A stretch of DNA of 64,000 nucleotides from an uncultured SAR116 cluster alpha proteobacterium (GTDB taxonomy: Bacteria > Pseudomonadota > Alphaproteobacteria > Puniceispirillales > Puniceispirillaceae), in the NCBI GenBank assembly GCA_902547925.1, contig CACCQD010000004.1, positions 28,902-92,901 of the forward strand, read 5' to 3'. Numbering within the stretch: position 1 is the first letter of the stretch; each line of letters opens with the position of its first letter. This document shows positions 33,954 to 41,899 of the stretch, in pieces. The notes beneath the pieces were generated by a model that was not told the origin of the DNA, did no database searches, and worked only from the letters and a program-made list of their open reading frames with translations. The position numbers and the translations under genes are program-made.

Positions 33954-35419
33954 CCGAAATGACGCCTCTGATGTCTGGTGAGACAGGGATTGTGATCGGC
34001 CTTCTGGTGCCTTTACTGGTTGGGCTTTTGACGCCGTTTCTGGCGGTGCGCAGCCTGTGGCGCGATGCCGCCGGACCGCTGGGCGCGGTCGTAACCTTTG
34101 TTGCGGCGCTGCAAGTGGCGGGTGCGGTGCTGGCTGGTGAGACGCCGCGTTTGCATCTGCTGGAATTTGCCGAGGGGCTGAGCTTTGAGTTTGCGGTAAC
34201 GCCGCTTGGCGCGCTGTTCGGGCTGGTGGCATCAGGGTTGTGGATTGCTGCCGGATTGTTCTCGGTCGGCTATATGCGGGGCAATCACGAAAAGCACCAG
34301 ACACGCTTTGCCGCGTTCTATGCGGTGGCCGTGCATGCCGCACTGGCGATCGCGTGGTCGGGCAATCTGTTGGTGCTGTTTGTGTTCTATGAAATTCTGA
34401 CCTTTTCAACCTTTCCGCTAGTCACGCACAAGGAAAGCAAGGCGGCGCGCGATGCGGGCCGACTGTATATGAGCATTCTGGTCGGTACCTCAGTGGTACT
34501 GTTGCTGCCAGCAGTGATCTATTTGTGGGTGAAAACGGGAACGCTGGATTTTGTTCCAGGCGGCATTCTGGCAGGCCATGTGACACCAGCGGCACTGCCA
34601 TGGTTGCTGGCCTGTTTTGCCTTTGGCATCGGCAAGGCGGCGTTGATGCCGTTTCACCGGTGGCTGCCGGCGGCGATGGTCGCGCCAACGCCTGTATCGG
34701 CATTGCTGCATGCGGTGGCGGTGGTAAAAGCAGGTGTCTTTACCATGCTGACTGTTGTTGTTTATGTGTTCGGCATTGATTTTCTGGCAGATAACGGGGG
34801 GTCTGACTGGCTTGTCTGGCTGGCGAGCTTTACCATTCTGGCGTCGAGTTTTGTGGCGATAAGCAAGGATGATCTGAAAGCGAGGCTGGCCTATTCAACG
34901 ATCAGCCAGCTGTCCTATATCGTGCTGGGGGCGGCGATCGCTACCTCGGTTGCGGCGCAGGGCGCGGCGCTGCATATCGTGATGCATGCGGCGGGCAAGA
35001 TCACGCTGTTTTTCTGTGCCGGCGCGATTTATGTGCGCGCGCATCTGACGAAAATCTCGGAGCTGGATGGGCAGGGGCGCGAGATGCCGCTTGTCTTTAT
35101 CGCCTTTTTCCTTGGTGCGCTGTCGATCATCGGCATTCCCCCACTTGGCGGAAGCTGGTCGAAATTCTATCTGATGCTGGGCGCGATGGAGCGTGACCTG
35201 CTGATTGTGCTGTTTGTGTTGGTGCTGTCATCGCTGCTTAACATCTATTATCTGCTGGAGCCGGTACAGCGCGCCTTTTTCAGGGCAAAAGTGAAGCAGG
35301 TCGGGGTGGCCAGCCATCCGCTGACGGTGATCCCACCGGTGGCGACGGCGATCCTGTCGGTGTTGCTGTTTTTCTATGTCGATCTAATCAATGGGTTAGC
35401 AGAATTGGTAGCGGGGTAG
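33950..35419 (+). CDS. NuoM/MnhD-like proton-translocating subunit (second copy)
   Basis: 489 residues, related to but distinct from the preceding MnhD. VFYEILTFSTFPLVTHKES holds the conserved TM5 Glu. FGIGKAALMPFHRWLPAAMVAPTPVSALLHAVAVVKAGVF holds the two Lys of the discontinuous helix and TM8. KDDLKARLAYSTISQLSYIVLG follows. Together with the split MnhA C-terminal protein it may replace the antiporter half of a classical MnhA. ATGA overlap with mnhD. Confidence 0.9.
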   Translation: MTEMTPLMSGETGIVIGLLVPLLVGLLTPFLAVRSLWRDAAGPLGAVVTFVAALQVAGAVLAGETPRLHLLEFAEGLSFEFAVTPLGALFGLVASGLWIAAGLFSVGYMRGNHEKHQTRFAAFYAVAVHAALAIAWSGNLLVLFVFYEILTFSTFPLVTHKESKAARDAGRLYMSILVGTSVVLLLPAVIYLWVKTGTLDFVPGGILAGHVTPAALPWLLACFAFGIGKAALMPFHRWLPAAMVAPTPVSALLHAVAVVKAGVFTMLTVVVYVFGIDFLADNGGSDWLVWLASFTILASSFVAISKDDLKARLAYSTISQLSYIVLGAAIATSVAAQGAALHIVMHAAGKITLFFCAGAIYVRAHLTKISELDGQGREMPLVFIAFFLGALSIIGIPPLGGSWSKFYLMLGAMERDLLIVLFVLVLSSLLNIYYLLEPVQRAFFRAKVKQVGVASHPLTVIPPVATAILSVLLFFYVDLINGLAELVAG

Positions 35420-35423
35420 GGCG

Positions 35424-35663
35424 ATGGATGAGCAGAAAACAGCTTTGCAACGGCTTGGCAGCCGCTTTACGGCGATCCTTCTGGCGATCGCCGCAGTGCT
35501 TGTCGTGCTGGAATTCATCTTCCACCGACATGGCGAGGTGGCGGCTGAGGATTTTCCGCTGTTTCCGGCGCTGTTCGGCTTTCTGGCATTTCTGTTTATT
35601 GTGCAGGTTGGCAAATGGCTGCGGGTGATGATCATGCGGGATGAGGATTATTATGATGATTAA
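35424..35663 (+). CDS. Small two-helix membrane protein of the Mrp operon
   Basis: 79 residues: a polar start (MDEQKTALQRLGSRF), two hydrophobic helices (TAILLAIAAVLVVLEFIF; FPALFGFLAFLFIVQVG) and a cytoplasmic KWLRVMIMRDEDYYDD tail. Sits between two antiporter-like subunit genes, overlapping the next. Not recognised as a named Mrp subunit, but its place implies a role in the complex. Confidence 0.75.
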   Translation: MDEQKTALQRLGSRFTAILLAIAAVLVVLEFIFHRHGEVAAEDFPLFPALFGFLAFLFIVQVGKWLRVMIMRDEDYYDD

Positions 35664-37380
35664 TCCGATGATTTCGTTTGATATTGCCAGCTGGCCGCCC
35701 GGCCTGATGATGATTCTGGCTGCCTTTGCGGTGCCGTGGATCCCGCATGTGGCGCGCCAGATCTGGATGCTGGCGGCGATTGCGCTGTCGGCCTGGGGGC
35801 TCTCGAGCGGCGCCGGTGTGCATGCTGTCTGGCAGGTGATGGGGCTGGAGCTTGTGCTCTATCGCGCCGATAATCTGACCTTTCCGTTTGCGCTGATTTT
35901 TCATATCGCGGCGGCGCTGAATGTGATCTATAGCTGGCATGACCGCAAATGGAGCGAGCATATGGCCAGCCTGTCCTATGCCGGGGCGGCGATTGCCGCA
36001 GTGCATGCAGGCGATCTGATCACGCTGTTCATCTGGTGGGAGGCAACGGCGATCACCTCGGTGTTCCTGATCCTTGCTGCCGGAACCGACAGGGCGCAGC
36101 GCGCGGCCATGCGCTATCTGTTGTTTCAGGTGCTTAGCGGGGTGTTGCTGCTGGCTGGTGCAGCGGTGATTGCCAGCCATAGCAGCGAGATCAGCTTTGG
36201 CATTATGGCGCTTGACGGGCCGGATGCGCTTGGCGTCTGGCTGGTCTTTATCGCCTTTGGCATCAAGGCGGCCTTTCCGTTCCTCAATGGATGGCTTCAG
36301 GATGCCTATCCCGAGGCAACGGCAACTGGAACGGTGGCGCTGTCGGCCTTTACCACGAAGCTGGCGATCTATGCACTGGCGCGGGGCTTTGCCGGGACTG
36401 ACATGCTGATCTGGATTGGCGCGGCGATGACGGCGCTGCCGGTGTTCTTTGCGGTGATCGAGAATGATCTGCGGCGGGTACTGGCGTTCAGCCTGAACAA
36501 CCAGCTTGGCTTTATGGTGGTCGCGGTTGGCATTGGCTCTGAGCTGGCGTTGAATGGCGCGGTAGCGCATGCGTTTGTGCATATTCTCTATAAGGCGTTG
36601 CTGTTCATGAGCATGGGGGCGGTGCTGCATCAGGTTGGCACGATCAAGGCGTCGGCGCTTGGTGGCCTTTATCGGCAAATGCCGTTTACCATGGTGTGTT
36701 GCATCATCGGCGCGATGTCGATCTCGGCTTTTCCGCTGTTCTCAGGCTTCGTGGCAAAATCGCTGACGATGTCGGCGCTTGGTGATACTGGTATTGTGTG
36801 GGTCTATTTGGTGCTGCTGTTTGCCTCCGCCGGGGTGTTGGAACATTCGGGAATCAAAATTCCGTATTTTGCCTTTTTCGCGCACCCCTCCGGGCATCAG
36901 ACCGGTGAGGCACCGATTGGCATGCGGGTGGCGATGGGGATTGCCGCGCTGCTGTGTGTGGGCATTGGCGTGTTCCCGGCACCGCTCTATGCGATCCTGC
37001 CTTATGCGGTCGTTTATCACCCCTACGATGTCAGCCATGTGACGGGCCAGTTACAGCTCCTGATCTTTGCCATGCTCGCCTTTATATTCCTAATTAGGAT
37101 GAAGTGGTATCCCCCTGAAATTCCATCAGTTGTTCTAAATTCTGACTGGTTCTACCGCTGGCTTGCGCCGCGTGTTGGACGGCCGCTTCTGGGCGCTGTC
37201 ATGGGGGTCTGGGCGGTGTTTGTGCGGATGCTGGTCTGGTACCGCGATATGGGCTGGGCGGTGCTTGACAGGGTGATGCATGCGCCGATCTCCGGCCCGA
37301 CTGTTCCCGGACGCGCGGTGATGGTGCAGGCGTTGCTGCTCTTGTTGCTGCTGGTGCTGGGATATCTGTTGCTTGGCTAG
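35653..37380 (+). CDS. NuoL/MnhD-like proton-translocating subunit (third copy)
   Basis: About 575 residues, many TM helices. LFIWWEATAITSVFLILAAG (Glu), FGIKAAFPFLNGWLQDAYPEATATGTVALSAFTTKLAIYAL (Lys pair) and ENDLRRVLAFSLNNQLGFMVVAVG are the family marks. The first ATG of the track (35641) is followed by two closer ATGs; 35653 overlaps the previous stop and is a likely start. The C-terminal portion has an extra amphipathic stretch and last helix (MVQALLLLLLLVLGYLLL). Confidence 0.9.
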   Translation: MMINPMISFDIASWPPGLMMILAAFAVPWIPHVARQIWMLAAIALSAWGLSSGAGVHAVWQVMGLELVLYRADNLTFPFALIFHIAAALNVIYSWHDRKWSEHMASLSYAGAAIAAVHAGDLITLFIWWEATAITSVFLILAAGTDRAQRAAMRYLLFQVLSGVLLLAGAAVIASHSSEISFGIMALDGPDALGVWLVFIAFGIKAAFPFLNGWLQDAYPEATATGTVALSAFTTKLAIYALARGFAGTDMLIWIGAAMTALPVFFAVIENDLRRVLAFSLNNQLGFMVVAVGIGSELALNGAVAHAFVHILYKALLFMSMGAVLHQVGTIKASALGGLYRQMPFTMVCCIIGAMSISAFPLFSGFVAKSLTMSALGDTGIVWVYLVLLFASAGVLEHSGIKIPYFAFFAHPSGHQTGEAPIGMRVAMGIAALLCVGIGVFPAPLYAILPYAVVYHPYDVSHVTGQLQLLIFAMLAFIFLIRMKWYPPEIPSVVLNSDWFYRWLAPRVGRPLLGAVMGVWAVFVRMLVWYRDMGWAVLDRVMHAPISGPTVPGRAVMVQALLLLLLLVLGYLLLG

Positions 37381-37390
37381 GAGAGGCGCG

Positions 37391-38029
37391 ATGCGTGCCG
37401 CCACCCTACCGGAAATGAGTGTAAAACGATGGTACTGGTGGCACTGGTGGCGCTTGCGTTTTGGGCTGTTTTCAGGGTTGCGTGTCCGGCTGTTTCTGGG
37501 GCTGTTTTCCGGACTGGTTCTGGCGGGGATAGTGCCAACCACGGCGCTGGAGGACCGGCTGGATTTTGCCCGTGGCGAGATCGCGCTTGTCGGCATAAAT
37601 GATGGCACGAATGCCGGCACGAAGGACGGCACGAAAGTGGGTAGGGCATTGATTGCCGTCGAATTTGCCCGCAATGAGGCCGAGCGCCGCCAGGGGCTGA
37701 TGTATCGTGAGGAACTAGCCGCCGGGACTGGCATGCTGTTCATCTTTGCGGGTGAGGGCACGCGTAGCTTCTGGATGAAGAACACGCTGATCGCGCTGGA
37801 TATGGTGTTTTTTGACAGTTCTGGGTGGTTTGTCTCGCTGCACCGTGATGTACCGCCGCTGACGCTGGTGTCACGGCAGTCGGCAGGACCGGCGCAATTT
37901 GTGCTGGAGTTGAATGCGGGAGAGGCGAAACGGCTTGGCATCGGGCCGGAAACGCGGCTTGTACTGCCGGTTGAATTGGTGCCTGAATTGCAGCCTAAAT
38001 TGCCGGTTGAATTGGTGCCTGAGAAATAG
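37391..38029 (+). CDS. DUF192 family exported/membrane-anchored protein
   Basis: Small beta-barrel-like DUF192 domain of unknown function: EAERRQGLMYREELAAGTGMLFIFAGEGTRSFWMKNTLIALDMVFFDSSG is the signature. Likely start ATG 37391, after a GGAGAGGCG site. Residues to ~50 are a basic, Trp-rich region plus hydrophobic anchor. Two in-frame repeat expansions: NDGTNAGTKDGTK near 75, and a C-terminal duplication LPVELVPELQPKLPVELVPEK. Follows the Mrp operon by 10 bases and may be co-transcribed. Confidence 0.85.
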   Translation: MRAATLPEMSVKRWYWWHWWRLRFGLFSGLRVRLFLGLFSGLVLAGIVPTTALEDRLDFARGEIALVGINDGTNAGTKDGTKVGRALIAVEFARNEAERRQGLMYREELAAGTGMLFIFAGEGTRSFWMKNTLIALDMVFFDSSGWFVSLHRDVPPLTLVSRQSAGPAQFVLELNAGEAKRLGIGPETRLVLPVELVPELQPKLPVELVPEK

Positions 38030-38139
38030 AGGCGTCAAAATGGACGGTAAACAGGGCAGCATCACCGGTGAGATTATTTGTGGGAGAGGCCACAACAAGG
38101 CTTGAATTTGTGCCAGACAAGCGATAAACAATGCCTCGT

Positions 38140-38216
<77 letters not shown>

Positions 38217-38329
38217 TTTTTTCCGGTCATGTTTCCCGCATTTTTTAATTGACGCACCCCGGGGCGCAGCGGCTATTATGTGGGCAGATTCAGGGGTTGA
38301 AACAGCCCCTTTGGCAGCCGGGGCGTTTC

Positions 38330-38650
38330 ATGACACGCGCAAAAATCTACAGACCAAGCAAGACATCGATGCAGTCCGGACGCAAGAAAGCGGTCAGCCG
38401 TGGCAATGCGTGGGTGCTGGAATATCCCCGCAGCGCCGCGGTGCAACCTGACGCGTTGATGGGGTGGCAAAGCTCGGCAGACACCAAGCGGCAGGTGCGC
38501 ATGTATTTTCCCGACCGCGAGGCGGCGACCGCCTATGCCGAGGCGCATCACATCGCCTATGATGTGGCCGAACCGAACACCCGCCGCGTCAGGCCGCGTG
38601 CCTATGCCGATAATTTTGCCTATACGCGCCGGGGAGGCTGGACGCATTGA
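38330..38650 (+). CDS. NDUFS4-like complex I accessory protein (ETC complex I subunit conserved region)
   Basis: About 106 residues from ATG 38330 (MTRAKIYRPSKTSMQSGRKKAVSRGNAWVLEY). The family is the alphaproteobacterial homolog of the mitochondrial 18-kDa subunit of NADH dehydrogenase. The conserved middle and end are MGWQSSADTKRQVRMYFPDREAATAYAEAHHIAYDV and RPRAYADNFAYTRRGGWTH. The longer ORF-track start runs back toward tRNA-Pro and is rejected. Lies between two tRNA genes. Confidence 0.9.
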   Translation: MTRAKIYRPSKTSMQSGRKKAVSRGNAWVLEYPRSAAVQPDALMGWQSSADTKRQVRMYFPDREAATAYAEAHHIAYDVAEPNTRRVRPRAYADNFAYTRRGGWTH

Positions 38651-38709
38651 TATGGGCTGGTGATCTGGGCTGGACAGGCCGCCCAAAATCAGGCAGTAAA
38701 ACTGCATGC

Positions 38710-38786
38710 GGTTCCGTAGCTCAACTGGATAGAGCAGCTGACTTCTAATCAGCAGGTTGGGGGTTCGAGTCCTCCCGGAATCGCCA
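38710..38786 (+). tRNA. tRNA-Arg (anticodon TCT)
   Basis: Acceptor GGTTCCG/CGGAATC, anticodon arm GCTGA-CTTCTAA-TCAGC giving TCT, T-arm GGGGGTTCGAGTCCTCC, encoded CCA. Its last 44 bases and the next T (38743-38787) recur at 51518-51562 with a single mismatch, so this gene is the attachment site of the following 12.8-kb island. Confidence 0.97.
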
Positions 38787-38787
38787 T
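38743..38787 (+). repeat. attL-like core of the tRNA-Arg island
   Basis: 45-bp segment beginning TTCTAATCAGCAGG and ending CCAT, the 3' part of tRNA-Arg. Pairs with 51518-51562. Confidence 0.88.
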
Positions 38788-38925
38788 GTTTCAATGGGTT
38801 GCGCGCAAAGATCAATTGCGTGGTAGATGCGTTAGCACTGTTGACCAAGGCAATTGATAGTGTGAGCGAACACTATATCCAAATGTTTCCGGCGAATCTG
38901 ACCCCATGAGTTTTTTAAAGTTTGC

Positions 38926-39309
38926 TTAGCCAGCGCTTAACATTCTCTTGATGGTCTGAATACTGGTATTTATGATTTCCTGATACTCGTCACGGTTCAT
39001 CATGATGGTCTGCATCCTTTCAAGAATTTGTGTTCCCAATTGTCGGTAGCAGCCGACAACTTCCTCATAGACTCCATTGTCAAAACTATCGTTGTTGTAT
39101 GCGTTAATAATCTTGTCTGTATTGCTGCTCAGTATCTGGTCCGCAATTTCAACATCATTCTCCGAGTGATCCTTCCCACCAAGCAATTCTGAGGGATAAG
39201 CTAAGTAGGCGAACTCTGCTGCAACATCAAAAGAAGCTTCCTCTCCAAGAAACAGATCCCCAGCGCGGTTACCCAGCGCTAAAACTTAAGATACTGCGAT
39301 GTTGTCCAT
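38926..39309 (-). pseudogene. Hypothetical gene with a stop at codon 8, or a shorter gene from a TTG start
   Basis: ATG 39309 has a good AGGGAT ribosome site and starts MDNIAVS, then TAA (39288-39286). The same frame then stays open for 119 codons with coherent sequence (VLALGNRAGDLFLGEEASFDVAAEFAYLAYPSELLGGKDHSEND...). The ORF track begins at TTG 39186, inside this coherent region. Either a nonsense mutation inactivated a 127-residue protein, or translation starts late. The product is acidic and helical, of unknown family. First gene inside the tRNA-Arg island. Confidence 0.5.
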
Positions 39310-39622
39310 TTTATCCCTGTTGCCTGTCGCGATAGAAATGGTCGCAAAAAAAAGTAAAAAAAAGTGACACCAAAACGTATGGTTGGCATTTAATCGTCCG
39401 ACTACAGGTTTAATTCAGTAATCCTCCAACACCATTGCGAACGACCCTTGATTTTGTCAATTTGACATTTTTTAACCTAACCAACTAAACGCGCTAAACA
39501 GGAGGCTGGCTGTTTTAGTCTTTGCGGAAACGTATTAATTTATGGGGATAACAGAGACCTTTGGTCATTTTAATTTATCTAAGACAAAGAAGGGAGCATG
39601 CCAGTGAATACACTCTGCTGGC
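39310..39622. other. AT-rich gap inside the tRNA-Arg island
   Basis: No gene or clear regulatory element recognised. Confidence 0.5.
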
Positions 39623-40039
39623 TCAGATCTTATTTTCGCTTAGTAGCATTTTAAGGTTTCTCTCTGCGGCTCTATGAAGGTCACTGATTTTCTGAATTTC
39701 ACATGAATAACTTCCGCTGCCTGTCTCAAGCGAAAGGCTCTTCCGGTTGATAATGAGGTCTACATTATCAGAATAGGTATAGAAATCTGGTGTTTTCTCT
39801 TTTAAAGACATCATGTCGTAGGTGACATCGTCGTCCTCAAAGGTAGCGCTCCCTGCTGTTTCACGATCTTTCGTGAGCAAAACAAAAGCGACGTTATTCT
39901 CTGAGGTTTTGCAAAGAAGGCCAACACCTCCAACAAAAAGTCCTGGGACTGGGGACACTTGCAATGCTCTGTTTGTTGTATCCGCACTAACTGGAAGAAC
40001 AATAACGAAAATTGAAATGATAGATAGTAATAAACGCAT
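39623..40039 (-). CDS. Hypothetical secreted protein
   Basis: 138 residues with a clear signal peptide (MRLLLSIISIFVIVLPVSAD). The mature part has Cys in GLLCKTSE and SYSCEIQK that could pair, and an extended central segment FEDDDVTYDMMSLKEKTPDFYTYSDNVDLII that looks beta-rich. No known domain recognised. Followed on the same strand, upstream, by the VOC gene. Confidence 0.65.
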   Translation of the reverse strand: MRLLLSIISIFVIVLPVSADTTNRALQVSPVPGLFVGGVGLLCKTSENNVAFVLLTKDRETAGSATFEDDDVTYDMMSLKEKTPDFYTYSDNVDLIINRKSLSLETGSGSYSCEIQKISDLHRAAERNLKMLLSENKI

Positions 40040-40063
40040 CAGAAAATCTCCTGAGGTGCAGCC

Positions 40064-40489
40064 TCACACGTCTTTTTTAGCGTCGCCCCGAACCTGATGA
40101 ACCTCTATTACATTACCCTCTGGATCGTAGAAAAAAATCTGATGCCAGCCAGTAACAGCGCGTTCACCCCAATCTGAGTATGGGATGTCGTTTTCATCAA
40201 GATGTGCTTTAAACGTTTCTATATCATCACACCTGTAAGCTATGTGTCCCTTTGCCACAGGATTAACGATCATGCCAGTGCGGAATCCTGCCTCAATATC
40301 ACGAGCCGCCAGATGAGTTTGGATATCTCCATCCGAAACAAATGCGACATCACCGGCATAACCTTTCTTTTTTTCGAGAACAGGAAGATCCTCATGCTCC
40401 TCACTCAGCCCCAGAATACGCTGATAAAAATTGTTCATGGATACGACATTGGTGGTCGAGAGGTTTATATGATGAAGTTTAAGTTTCAT
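40064..40489 (-). CDS. VOC-superfamily (glyoxalase/dioxygenase-fold) protein
   Basis: Two beta-alpha-beta-beta-beta units of a vicinal-oxygen-chelate protein, about 141 residues. KLHHINLSTTNVVSMNNFYQRILGL is the first unit, with the N-terminal His ligand. KGHIAYRCDDIETFKAHLDENDIPYSDWG and IFFYDPEGNVIEVHQ give the second His and the Glu ligand. ATG 40489 is preferred, since AAGGAG sits six bases before it and abuts the upstream ATG. Could be a lyase, isomerase or dioxygenase; the substrate is not readable. Confidence 0.85.
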   Translation of the reverse strand: MKLKLHHINLSTTNVVSMNNFYQRILGLSEEHEDLPVLEKKKGYAGDVAFVSDGDIQTHLAARDIEAGFRTGMIVNPVAKGHIAYRCDDIETFKAHLDENDIPYSDWGERAVTGWHQIFFYDPEGNVIEVHQVRGDAKKDV

Positions 40490-40549
40490 CCTCATCTCCT
40501 TAATAATGGTAAAATTTACTCTCTGACTGAGAATCCATACTAACTACTA

Positions 40550-41356
40550 ATGATGAACAAGGTAATGGTGATGAACAAAACAGCCTTAGGAAAAGATGAT
40601 CAAGCAAAAATGGTAGTCGTCACGGGTGCTGCAAGGGGCATTGGACTAGCCACTTCAGATCTTTTCATCTCAGAAGGGTGGCATGTGGCTATGGTGGATC
40701 GAGATGCTGAAGAGTTGGAGAAGGTTTCGGGAGAACGCAAAGGCAAGCTAATAAAAGCATTTGTGTGTGATGTTTCAGAACCAGAATCTGTTGCCCAAAT
40801 GATAAGTGCAGCAAACCGCTGGACTGGTTCTTTAGAAGCACTAGTAAATAACGCAGGAGTTGCTGATTTTGGAACAATTGAGGAGACTAGCTTTGATAGA
40901 TGGCGAGCTGTGATGGCAACAAATCTTGACGGCGTTTTTTTATGTTCTCAAGCTTCTATTCCTCATCTCAAGAAAAGTAGGGGTGCTATCATAAACATCG
41001 CTTCAATATCTGGTCTTAGGGCTTCAACATTGCGAACGGCCTATGGAACATCTAAAGCTGCCGTTATCCACCTGACGCAGCAGCAAGCGGCTGAGCTGGG
41101 TGAACATAACATCAGGGTTAATTGCGTTGCGCCTGGCCCTGTGCGTACCAAATTGGCGATGGCAGTGCACACGCCAGATATCGTTGATGCCTATCATGAG
41201 GCTATTCCTCTGAACCGCTACGGCACTGAAACAGAGATTGCAGAGACAATTTTATTTCTCGCCTCGAGTAAAGCAAGCTACATTACAGGACAGTGTATCT
41301 CTGTTGATGGAGGTTTCGAGACGACAGGAGTTGGACTTCCGTCCTTACGCAAGTGA
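40550..41356 (+). CDS. SDR-family NAD(P)-dependent oxidoreductase
   Basis: 268-residue classical short-chain dehydrogenase. Cofactor motif VVTGAARGIGLA, DVSEPESV (about 75), NNAGVADFG, catalytic Ser in IINIASISGLR, YGTSK (Tyr-x-x-x-Lys) and PGPVRTKLA. An acidic residue after the second strand (VDRD) favours NAD(H). C-terminal YITGQCISVDGGFE is standard. Several ATGs near 40550 leave the exact start open. Divergent from the VOC gene; probably a sugar or polyol dehydrogenase in this context, which is inference. Confidence 0.88.
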   Translation: MMNKVMVMNKTALGKDDQAKMVVVTGAARGIGLATSDLFISEGWHVAMVDRDAEELEKVSGERKGKLIKAFVCDVSEPESVAQMISAANRWTGSLEALVNNAGVADFGTIEETSFDRWRAVMATNLDGVFLCSQASIPHLKKSRGAIINIASISGLRASTLRTAYGTSKAAVIHLTQQQAAELGEHNIRVNCVAPGPVRTKLAMAVHTPDIVDAYHEAIPLNRYGTETEIAETILFLASSKASYITGQCISVDGGFETTGVGLPSLRK

Positions 41357-41899
41357 GTGCTTACGTGCCTATCAATTGGGGCTCAGTGAGACAAAAATTT
41401 CTGCCTCTCTGTTCCCAGTATCATGCACACCACGTCATTGTGGGGTAACTGACCTTGTCCTCTTACAAGATGAGGTATAGCGACAATTTTTTTTGGCAAG
41501 GCTTTATATATTTTTCATGACCTAACGGGAAAACCGTTTATTGAAGCGATTAGCAGCAGAGCAAGGGCTACAAATGACCCTTCATTTGTTATGTTTAGAT
41601 TTGATTATTTGAAAAAGAAGTGTTCAATTTCCAATTATTCAGGAAATCATCGTGTTTACTTCTGCGCCGCTAAAGCTTTGCAACCCGCTAAATCTATATG
41701 TGTGACTTATAAGCAGCCGTAATGAGGCGCGTTTCGACCTTTTCAACTTCATCGCAGCTACCGATGCTTAAATTTCAAATGGCACCTCAAAGTCCACAGC
41801 TCCATGGTGGCCAATACGGTTGCAAAAAAATAGGTGTTAGAGCTCTTTAGGCTTCATGAAACATTTACCAAGCGGCTCAGCGCCCTGAGGCCTTTTCCA
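41357..41899. other. Gap between SDR and glycosyltransferase-like genes
   Basis: AT-rich. ORF 41238..41480 overlaps the SDR gene in another frame and is not credible. Both flanking genes point into this region, so terminators are expected, but no strong hairpin is seen. Confidence 0.45.

Noticed and set aside
35632-36678. 348-residue minus-strand ORF
   Set aside because: Antisense shadow of the third antiporter-like subunit; composition dominated by Arg/His/Gln.
33950-37380. DabA/DabB-type inorganic carbon uptake system or a complex I fragment
   Set aside because: NuoL/M-like proteins are present, but there is no DabA-like carbonic-anhydrase partner and no NuoB/C/D/I-type gene; the E-F-G-B-C-D set defines an Mrp-type antiporter.
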